Assembly: GCA_910589415.1 (NCBI GenBank)
Contig: OU342630.1
Location: 52,546,012-52,610,011 of the forward strand
DNA length: 64,000 nt
Reading direction: 5' to 3'
Source of the DNA: Malachius bipustulatus
Taxonomy: Eukaryota; Arthropoda; Insecta; Coleoptera; Melyridae
Positions 52,770 through 62,400 of the stretch are shown here, piece by piece (positions within the stretch are counted from its first letter, which is position 1; the number at the start of each line of letters is the position of its first letter). A program made the position numbers and the translations under genes. The notes under the pieces were generated by a model. The model saw nothing but the letters and a program-made list of their open reading frames with translations. It was not told where the DNA came from and searched no databases.

Positions 52770-53112
52770 TACTATTTTGACAGCGTAGCATAGTTAAAAT
52801 ATGCAATCAAAGTCAAATTTGATTAGAAATAATATACGTTACATTTAAACATTTTTAACTTGTCAAAGGTACTTCAAAGCTGACTATTCGAAGTGATATC
52901 AACCTAATTCAAATTTTCCATAGCCAACTCTAATTTAAAATCAGTTTGAATGATGATTGACGGCAATACGCGGAGAGAGGCAAGCGGGGGTGATCAAGGA
53001 CCGTCCGCGTTCCATGCGATGGTGAGAATTGAAGTTTTAGAGTCAGTATTAATTATTTTATTAAAGACAAAAATATAGAAATGGTACCGTAAAAATCACA
53101 AATGACCAGGGA
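52770..53112. other. Non-coding stretch
   Basis: Nothing supported. Confidence 0.35.
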
Positions 53113-53124
53113 AGAATTTTTAAA
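53113..53124. repeat. Target-site duplication of SINE copy 2, left
   Basis: AGAATTTTTAAA matches 53241-53252 exactly. Confidence 0.8.
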
Positions 53125-53240
53125 ATATAATTTAAAAGTGTGTGTGGCTAAAGAGTTCGTGCTCAAAGCCAATTTACCAGAGTGGAGCGACTATGTCTTA
53201 CCTACACAGTTAAGATCGATGCTCCCTCTTTAAAAAAAAA
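53125..53240 (+). mobile_element. 5'-truncated SINE, same family as 37214-37485
   Basis: Plus-strand 3' part of the SINE: GTGGCTAAAGAGTTCG, CCAGAGTGGAGCGACTATG, CTTACCTACACAGTTAAG and CTCCCTCTTT plus a short poly(A). The tRNA-like head is missing. Flanked by a 12-bp TSD, so the truncation occurred at insertion, as with incomplete target-primed reverse transcription. Confidence 0.88.
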
Positions 53241-53252
53241 AGAATTTTTAAA
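53241..53252. repeat. Target-site duplication of SINE copy 2, right
   Basis: AGAATTTTTAAA directly after the A tail. Confidence 0.8.
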
Positions 53253-54212
53253 GACATGCGCTTTTTTTTGATTAAGATCTTCATTTTTGAGATACCTAAC
53301 CGTTGTTAAGTGGCAAAAAGAGAAACAGTTGTGATTAATTTCCAACTTAACTAATACAGAGATAACATTTTGAAAAATTGGTACAATAAAGTTTCATTAT
53401 AAACTACCACATTTTGCAAAAAAATCGAAAATTTTGAAAAGTCCCTTTTTGCTAAGGACGATTTTTTGACGATTCCGAATTTGGGTTATTTAGGCCATAA
53501 AATACGATTCCTGAAAATTTCAGCTGTGTACTCTAAAAGGCCCACAGAGTGACAATTATTACTAGATTGGCGCACTCTAACTATAGTTATATCGAGAAAA
53601 AGATGAATCGCTGCGGGCCCAGTCATGGGAACATCACAGATCACAGGTAGGTACTTGGACTGGTCTAGGATACAAATAGAAATAATAAACATAACCGGTA
53701 ATACTTAGATAATAATTATTGTAATTGAAGACGTCAATAAACCAGAGAAACTGCCATGAAGTCGGAGCCAGGGCGACGGACACCTGACCGGCGACCGGCA
53801 GACTGCTTGTGTCGGGCGCCTTTCCCAGGAGGAGCTGTGCTCGACCTTGCGTTACTTCCGGCCGCGACAAGGAAGCCTGCAAGGTGCTGCCGTGGCGATG
53901 TTGTCGGTTCACCTGTTGAAGCAACATGTTACAGCGATAATAGCCGTTAGGAGTTACGGGTATTCAAATGCAGAGAAATTATTGTAAAAATTTTAAGGAA
54001 TGCAGACTGGATAAAATCAAGTTTCTATTTCATGGGAATATTCTGTCGTCTAGTCTAGAGGAAACATTATTATGATACGCTTGCATATGACAGGATCTTA
54101 GTAATTATTATTATTCTATCTTAGAAAATGAGCTGTGCACCTAGTTTATATTTCGGAGTTTATTATAAAGTAGGAACAGTTTCTTGTAGACGTTAGACGT
54201 TATAATAGTTAT
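53253..54212. other. Non-coding; GC-rich island 53750-53920
   Basis: No gene assigned. 53750-53920 is strongly GC-rich and open on both strands (53634-53927 minus, 53756-53950 plus), without a recognisable protein. It could be a promoter-proximal or first-exon region. Confidence 0.3.
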
Positions 54213-54331
54213 TTATGCAACAAGTGCATAAAGTGGTACTTTTTTCACGACTGGGAAGTTTGACCGCATGAGCCGCAGGCGAATGCGGCAATCCCAGAAG
54301 TGAAAAAAAGGCATATGCATATGTTGCATAC
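54213..54331. repeat. About 119-bp hairpin
   Basis: TATGCAAC and GTTGCATA close a stem that continues through TTTTTTCAC/GTGAAAAAA, CTGGGA/TCCCAG and GACCGCATG...GCGAATGCGG with small bulges. It abuts the inverted-repeat element to its right and may be its terminal hairpin. Confidence 0.7.
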
Positions 54332-55096
54332 AAAATTTTATCTACGAGTGACATAAATTAGAACTAAAAGTTACTATTATAAAAAAAAAATTCCAATGCA
54401 TTCATATTTTATGTAAGTGTTTCTTTGAAGCTATTAACTTAGCTTTTTTCATCACGTCAGTTCATAAAGGTGACATATTGCTTAATATACACTTCTTTAG
54501 ATTTTTTAGGTAAGACCTACCTAACAGATTTTGTGCAGCCATATTTGATTGAATAATAATTTCTTCTAGTGCGGAAGATAGTTCATTTATGATTAAATGT
54601 AAACATAAAATATTAAAATATATAAATTATATAGCCACACATTTGATTGAAAAATAATTTCTTCTGGGGTAGAAGATATTTCATTCATTGAATTATCTAC
54701 AATGGTATTCATTTTAGGTAACTAAAATGACGCAAAACACAAAATATTAATTGTACATAGATCTGGCGCTCTGCTAATAAACTGCGACGTTTCTCTAGTT
54801 TAGGTGCATGATGTCAACAAGCATTAGGAGTGGTTGGCGTTTAGTATGTAATTCAGCGTTCAGTCCGAACGACTGAGCCGCTCCGCTCACTACTTCACTA
54901 GAACCGTTGATTGAAGCTAAAACTTGCACTCGGCGAGCGTGCAGTATCCTGTCAGATTTAGCGTTAAATAATGAACCGCTACGGCACTTTATTTCACCCA
55001 AACTACTTTATTTCACTCTTCAAGATAATCATACATTTTATGAACTAAGAAACGTCTAAAAAAGTGCATTTTATGAATCACTCGTAGATAAATTCA
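54332..55096. mobile_element. Element with inverted ends (TTTATCTACGAGTGA)
   Basis: AATTTTATCTACGAGTGACATAAA (54334-54358) matches the complement of 55070-55095. No coding content was identified in the interior. Confidence 0.5.
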
Positions 55097-55883
55097 ATTA
55101 TTATGTAAAGTAGCTATACCTACTGCTACTGCTTTAAATTGGACGAAATTTCCTACGATTTTTCGCACCTTGATTCTGGTACCGCATTGAATGGCGCTCT
55201 TTGTCAAATCGTCAATAATCATTAATTGTTCAGATTTAAGGAATCTTCATAGGAAAAGTTTGATAAAATAAATGGTTGTGGTGACGTTTCCACCTCATTG
55301 AGTTGCTGTATGGATAATGGATGATCTAAAAAAAATTATTTCCACAATAATATATTTCAAACAGCAGCAAGGAAATAAGATTGATTTCTCAGAGTCTTTT
55401 GCATTGATGCGAATTCTTTATCTTCAAAGGAAACTTTTGGAAGGGGAAATATACATAAATACGTGCATAAAAAAGACTGAAGTGTATGGCGAAATATATT
55501 GATGCAAGTCTGCGTAGGTATTGTATAAATCCCGGAAATTTTTGACAATTCTATTTAATTTGAATAAAGTTCAATGATGATGAACATTTTCCTTTCTAAG
55601 ATATGCGGACTTTTGATCAACATGTTCCGATGTTCCGACTGTATATCGTCTATCGTCTGAGCGAATGAAAACATAATTTAGGCAGACTTTGGAAAAAAAT
55701 GCATATATGAGATGGAATTTGTATAATAAAACTGTAAAATGAAAGATTCTGATTGGTTTCACAGTTTTTACAAATTCAATCTCAGACATAAATTTTTTTC
55801 CAAAGCCTACGTAATAATTATTTGATTTGCTCAGATTATGATAAAAGACACCAGTGCTGAAGCCTTTAAAAAAGAGAAAAAGT
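55097..55883. other. AT-rich non-coding stretch
   Basis: Nothing supported; short overlapping frames at 55317-55789 have no known domain. Confidence 0.35.
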
Positions 55884-57230
55884 TAAAAAAGTTATAGTGC
55901 AATGAAACCTATTGAAAAAGGAAGACAATATAACAAAAATGAGAGGAAAAATAAACTACGGGCGATTTGAGGTCGGGAAGTGGGAGGGGGTGAGTTTTTA
56001 AGGGTGAAAATCGGTTTATCTCGATTTCCGGCAAAACTAAAAGTCCTATGGAAAAAAGTTAGATCGCAAAGTTGTAGGTAATAGGAAGATATTTACACTT
56101 TCTTCACATAACATCAAAATTTATGTGAAAAATTCAAATACCCAAGTTTGTGGTTTTTTATTTTTATCTTTTACAAAAAAAATTTTTGTTTACGAAATTT
56201 TGTGAGAAGTTATACCTTCTTATATACCGAATATACACTGTAATTTTTTTGGATTTGAAATATTTATTTTTTCACCTTATTTTGATTCAATATCGAAAAA
56301 GCCCCCTTATTTTCAATCGAAAATTCTTGTGTCAAAATATCTGCTTTTTAAAAAAAGTCGGTGGGCTTTTTGTTCGTTGAAATCTCTACTTTCTGAAAGT
56401 GTAAAAAAATATATTACTATATGGTAAATGTTCTCAGAAAATTAAAAAAAAAACGAAAACAACTCGAATCCAAAAACTCGAAGATTTCGAAGATCTGCTC
56501 GAATCGGAAAGGTTTTGTCGAGTCTAACTCTAGCGACAAAGAAATGCCATCAAAGAGACAAAACCTAATGTATTAAAAAATATTATAATGAATGTACCTA
56601 CATATAACATAATCATGAATGGATAAATTTTTGGATTCGAGTTTTTTTCGTTTCTTTGCATTTTCTGAGAAAATTAAAAAAAATTCCATTGTAATGTATA
56701 TTTTTTTACACTATCAAAAAGTAGGGATTTCAACGAACAAAAAGCCTACCGACTTTTTTAAAAAAGCAGATATTTTGACACGAGTATTTTCGATTGAAAA
56801 TCAGGGTGCTGTTTCGAGATTAAATCAAAATAAGGTGAAAAAATAAATATTTCGAATACAAAAAATTGCAGTGTGTTTGGTAGGTACGTAAAAACGTACG
56901 TATTCACCAAATTTCGTGAAAAAATATTTTTTTGGTAAAAGATAAAAGTAAAAAAACAAAAACTTGATTATTTGAATTTTTCACATTAACTTTGAGGTTA
57001 TGTGAAAAAAGTGTAAATACCAAAGTTGTAGATCTTTTTATTACCTACGACTTTTCTTTTTAACTTTTTTCCATAGGACTTGTAGTTTTGCCGGAAATCG
57101 AGATAAATCGATTTAAAAACTCACCCCCTCCCACTTCGGACCGCAAATCGACCCTAATATATTTTTTATTTCATTTTTGTTATATTCTCTTCTTTTTCAA
57201 TGGGTTTCATATCCTACTATAATTTTTTTT
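55884..57230. mobile_element. 1.35-kb near-complete palindrome
   Basis: The left arm (55884-56480) and right arm (56626-57230) are reverse complements for about 600 bp, with a 145-bp centre. Shared blocks are CAATGAAACC/GGTTTCAT, GTGGGAGGGGGTGAG/CTCACCCCCTCCCAC, TCGATTTCCGGCAAAACTA, CTTATTTTCAATCGAAAA and TTCGAGTTTTT. Small frames inside both arms are byproducts. No TA flank was confirmed. Confidence 0.9.
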
Positions 57231-57346
57231 CGTTTCACAAATTATCAACCCTGGTCTATGAGGTAGCTATCATATGTTGGGGAGAGGAGGGTAGGTATAT
57301 GGTTGGAAAGCTTGACAAAAAAGCTTTCGGTTAATGGAATAATATA
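57231..57346. other. Short non-coding spacer
   Basis: Separates the 1.35-kb palindrome from the small TATA-flanked element; nothing further seen. Confidence 0.4.
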
Positions 57347-57624
57347 CAGGGAGTGCCATATGAAAAAAGACTTTTTACATGTTTAAGTTGGCATTTAAAA
57401 AAATCGCACTAACTTGATCATCAAACTAGATAGAAGGTAGAAGGGCCAAAGACTTGTTAAAGCTTCAGAGATTCATAGGGAAAATATTGTTCAACTTATT
57501 TCAACTGGTTTGAAAGTTATGGATTTTTGAGCGGAACCTTGCCCAATTCAAAAATAGAATCAAAAAGAGATGTCCCATTAATAAAAAACTAGCTTTTGTG
57601 TATTTATAATACTAAGACACCCTG
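57347..57624. mobile_element. 278-bp MITE with TATA target duplication
   Basis: Begins CAGGGAGTGCC and ends AGACACCCTG; TATA precedes (57343-57346) and follows (57625-57628). Only the outermost part of the ends is inverted. It shares target and tip sequence with the element at 35314-36191. Confidence 0.65.
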
Positions 57625-57779
57625 TATACATATAAACGAAATTATTTAAAAATTATGCATTATCACTACAGATGCCTTTTAGAAAAACTTCAAATCGATA
57701 TCTCCATTAGGAATGCAGTTATGGGACTTATACCGGGTGATTCTTATAACCTGAAATATCCAAATACATATCTCGAAAT
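57625..57779. other. Short AT-rich spacer
   Basis: Nothing supported apart from the target duplication at its start. Confidence 0.3.
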
Positions 57780-58270
57780 TTACAAAAGTGGTTTTCTTTC
57801 CTTGCACTCCTTACCCCTTATGAGGGAGTGGGGGTAGCTTTAAAATTTTGAATAGCAACCCATTTTTTTATTGCAAATTAGTATTCAGCGTCCTTAAATT
57901 CGTGAGATTTGGTGAAACATTTTTTGATTGTTCATAGATGGCGCTGTAATCGAGGAAATTTGATTGTTTTATTTCTCCCTAAATCTCATAAAGTAGGCAC
58001 TCTGTTAAAAATGTTTTCTTCAAAAATGGTTTTGCTTGGTAGGGGACATCGTTTGAATACAAAAACCGTCCCTCATCCTTTGCGAAGGAGTGGGGGTAAC
58101 TTTGAAATTTTAAATAACATCCCCTAATTTTTATGACCAATTTGTGTTCAGCGACAAAAAATGCGTAAGACTTACCTAAACTTACATTTTTTGCGCATGT
58201 TTTTTCACTGCATGAATACAAATTTTCAACAAAAAATAGAGGTTGTTATTTAAAATTTCAAAGTTGTGTT
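57780..58270. repeat. Two direct repeats about 270 bp apart
   Basis: GGAGTGGGGGTAGCTTTAAAATTTTGAATAGCAACCC (near 57825) and GGAGTGGGGGTAACTTTGAAATTTTAAATAACATCCCC (near 58087) are followed by similar ATTTTTATxxCAAATTxGTxTTCAGCG runs. It is a diverged two-unit tandem repeat. Confidence 0.6.
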
Positions 58271-58996
58271 TAAACGATGTCTCGTGGTCTGGATTCTAAG
58301 TCTGAATGAATTCATATTTTCATCTCTTCCAGGTGTTGTTCTTGTCAGGTGGAAAATCGATAATTGCATGGGTGCAAAATTTAGTTCTTGTTCTTTCAAG
58401 TCTGAACAAATTCTTTCTCTAAATTGAGTATTTAAATATAATTAAATCTCTAAATTAAATTGAGTAACAAAGGTGTACAATTTTCCAATAAAAGGCATTT
58501 TTTATTAAACTTTTTGTGTCAGTTTTCTATTAATTTACTCGAGTATTTCTGTGAAATTTGAACGGTAGATAGAGCGGTCCAGCTTATGTAGCTACCCCTC
58601 AATTTTTACGCCGCTGAAAAAGTTTTGATTTTGACATATTCTTCAAAAATACAGTAATTTCTGGTAAAAAAGTGCATAAGGTTTGTTAAGTAAATCCTCA
58701 ACAGTTTTCTAAATATGTTCATTTTTATTTTCCGACATTGATATTTGTTAACTCCGCGTCAAAGAGCAACACGAAATATTAACGACGCGATTCGATCCTG
58801 AAAGGGGGCTAAATTAATGCGGCTCGATGCCGCGATGGTAATACCGAATCGCCACGGATGACAGGATCGAAATTTAGGGAAGGACCAGGCTATAATTGCC
58901 AATGATTGACAGGAACACAATTATTAATAATAATTATCGAAATTACTGACCTTGTGTCTTGTCCGACTAAAGGGGCACTTGTTTTAATTTGCGAGA
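58271..58996. other. Non-coding; GC-balanced island 58780-58900
   Basis: No gene. 58780-58900, with GCGGCTCGATGCCGCG (a short hairpin), looks unique. It borders the BEL/Pao 3' LTR. Confidence 0.35.
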
Positions 58997-59317
58997 TGTT
59001 GTAACTATTATTATTGTTCACTCTGCTTCACTATGTAGGTACCCACGATTGTTCCACTACTTTATACCGCTTCCTTATTTAATTAAAGAACTAGGTATCC
59101 CGTTTCCGTAACACCAGCATCGACGAGTCTGGTACGAACGGCACTCTTGGTCGAGCTCTCTCCTCTCTCGATGTTAAACCTCGACTCTTCTTTCTATGTG
59201 TGGTCCTGTCCGGTCAGGTGTCCTTTTCCTTCGTCCCGATGTGTAAAGGGATAGGAAGGGGTAGGAAACGGTGGTGTCTTAGAGAATACGAATCGATTAT
59301 TCACCAAGGACGTAACA
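58997..59317 (-). repeat. Probable 3' LTR of the BEL/Pao element
   Basis: On the minus strand it begins TGTTACGTCC (59317) right after the polypurine-like GGTGGGCGGTA and could end GTTACAACA (58997), giving about 321 bp with TG...CA ends. The other LTR lies outside the window, so the boundaries rest on terminal sequence alone. Confidence 0.6.
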
Positions 59318-59460
59318 TACCGCCCACCAAAATTACCGGAGGAATTTTCCGCTATCAGAAAATTGAACCAAAAGCGAAACTAACGAAAACGAAACTAACG
59401 ACAATAACAAAAACGAAACGAAACGAAACGACAAGTCAGGGACGAAATTCCCTGAGTCCG
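59318..59460 (-). other. Post-ORF region with polypurine tract
   Basis: Short non-coding gap between the pol stop (59461) and the LTR, including AACGAAAC repeats and GGTGGGCGGTA, the likely plus-strand primer site. Confidence 0.55.
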
Positions 59461-62400
59461 TTACTGGTTAGGTAACGGGCAAAGTTTGACCAGAGGTCGT
59501 TTACAAAGACCTTTGGTCGTACGAACCGAGGCAACCCTGGCGACACCATCCGCACCAGGGTGCAGAGAAACAATTCTTCCTAGAGCCCATTTCAAAGTCT
59601 CTGACGATAAATCAGAAGCGATCTCGAGATGAATCGCGCGAGTCGCGAAACATACGAACAAACATAAATAGGCTTTAGAAGTTTTGACACCCCTATACCT
59701 CGACAAGACAATAGGAAAGGGTCCCCCATAATCGACCCCGACACAACTAAAGGGCTTCAATTGGGAGACACGAGCGACAGATAAATTCCCCATGGGAGGC
59801 TCCAACGAGAGGGGACGAGTGCGAAAGCAACGATTGCATTTCGACAAATAACTACGAATGACCCTACGAGCAGACAGGATCCAAAAATTTTGTTGAAGGA
59901 GATAATGAGCAGTGTTCACTCCTGGGTGCAAATTACCTCGATGTATCTGATCAATCAAAAGTTCAACCAACCTATGCCTTCCTGGCAACAATGCGGGATA
60001 TTTAGCGTCGAATGCTAAACCCGAATGCAACAGTCGACCCCCGACTCGCAAAATACCGAAATCATCAATAAAGGGCGACAATGACTGCAAGTACTTGGCA
60101 CATGGTTTACCAGAGCGAATTTTCTCCAATTCCGAAGAGAAGACCGAAGATTGAACAATTCTAACAATGTGCATGAGAGCAGCATGCAACTCAGAGACAC
60201 TCAATGCACCAGTGGTCCTATTGACAGCACGACAATTGTTAGTGAAACGAAAACAACGAGCGATAATACCCTGAATTTTCCTCAAAGAAGAAAATCTTTT
60301 CAACAAAACATCGACATCCGAAATCTCTATCGTAGCGAACAAAACAATATTCCTTTTCTCCAGTTCAACATCAGAAGTGGGAGCAATGGGAACGAGTGCT
60401 GGCCAAGATTCCAGCGGCAATCTGAGGAATTCAGGCCCCGCCCACCATGCGGAAGCCCCGACTAACTCCTCTGGTAACAAGCCCCGAGACGCGACGTCCG
60501 CTGGGTTGTCACCTGAACGTACATGATTCCAACAATCCGGAGGAATTCGATCCTGAATGTGGACGACACGATTCGAAACAAAAGTCTTCCACCGATGTGG
60601 AGACGACTTGATCCAGGATAGAGCGACCGAAGAGTCACTCCAAGCGAAAACCTTATCAACAACAATGGATTGAGGACCTTGTTCAAGGACGAACGAAACG
60701 AGATCTGATAGTAAGACTGCGGCACACAATTCCAGCCGTGGAACGGAGAGTGGTTTGAGCGGAGCAACACGAGACTTGGCAGTAACGAAACGAACCTGCA
60801 CATTGCCATCGGCGTCCTCGAAACGATAATACACCACACCCGCATAACCTGCAGTCGACGCATCACAAGATGCGTGCAGTTGACACGACACGAAAGATCC
60901 TTCGGGAACCAAGCACCTAGGGATTGTCAACTTGGATAAAACATGAAGAGTGGACTTATATCGATTCCACTTTTCGACAACATCAGCTGGTGGATCTTCA
61001 TCCCAATCCAGCCCGAGATACCACAAATGTTGAATGACTCGTTTTGCCATAAAGGTCAATGGGCACAAGAAACCCAACGGGTCATAGATCTTAGCGACTT
61101 CTGAGAGAATGCTTCTCTTAGTACAAGGTGAATCTATGGACTTAACCATGAACGAAAACGAATCAGTAGCCGATTGCCACTGAAGGCCAAGAATTTTCAC
61201 CGAAAAGTCCGATTCCGAATCAAAGTTGGATGACTGCTGTTGACAATGTTCAACCGGCAGATCCTGAAGCAATTGTGGATTGTTAGCAGACCATTTCCGC
61301 AACTCAAATTGTCCCAATTGCAATAGCGAAATGAGCTGATTTCTCAACTCCAAGGTTTCCTCGATTTGATTTGCCCCAATGGCAAAATCATCGACATAAA
61401 GCCCGAGACGAATGGCTTTCGAAGCGAGAGGAAACTTCTCAGAATTTTCTTGAGCTAATTGTAACAAGCACCTAATGGCCAAATATGGCGAGGACGAAAC
61501 ACCATAAGTTACAGTGTTCAATTTGTAACTTCGAATAGGATCCTTTTCTGAAAAACGCCAACGAATTAATTGATACTGTCGATGTGAATCTCCAACTAAA
61601 ATTTGCCGATACATCTGCCTAATGTCACAAGTGAACACGAATTTGTTCTCTCGAAAACGAAGCAAAACACTAGTGATGTCATTTTGCAACTTCGGACCAA
61701 TCAACAAGGTATCATTTAACGAAAGATTGTTCGATGCTTTGGCCGAGGCGTCGAACACGACACGAATTTTCGACGATACTGGGGCGAGCGAAGACACATC
61801 AGAAGACATCGAAACACCAGGGTCTTTAAAAACGCAATGATGCGGAATGTAATAAGAGTTTGCAGATTCCGACTCCAATGGCACCAACGACATGTGCCCA
61901 GCCTCCAAATAATCTTTCATAAACTCTACATACATGTCTCTAATGTGAGGCAACCTCGACAATCGTCTCTCCAAAGCGAGCAAACGACGATCTGCGACAT
62001 TCAACGAATCATTAAAGATAGGCAACTCTTTGCTATCCTTAAATGGCAACAATACCCCAAAACGACCTGATTCTTCTCGATAATGAGACTCAACGAACAA
62101 CGACTCAGCCTCTTGTTCCTCATTAGAGCAAACCTCAACTGAAGGCACCTCCTCAACTCTCCAAAATGCCTTAAGAGTCTCTTCAAGGGTCGAATCTACC
62201 GACGCAAAACAAGCTTGAACCTCGCCCGCAACCTTCGACGAAATGGTTCCCAAAAGAACCCAACCAAACGTCGTGTTCATTGCGGCTGGACAGTTATCAC
62301 TGCCCGACAAATAACCACCATGAACAATATTGGGAAAGATGTCAGCTCCTAGCAAAACATCGACAGAACCAGGCGTGTACCAATTAGGATCCGCTAACTT

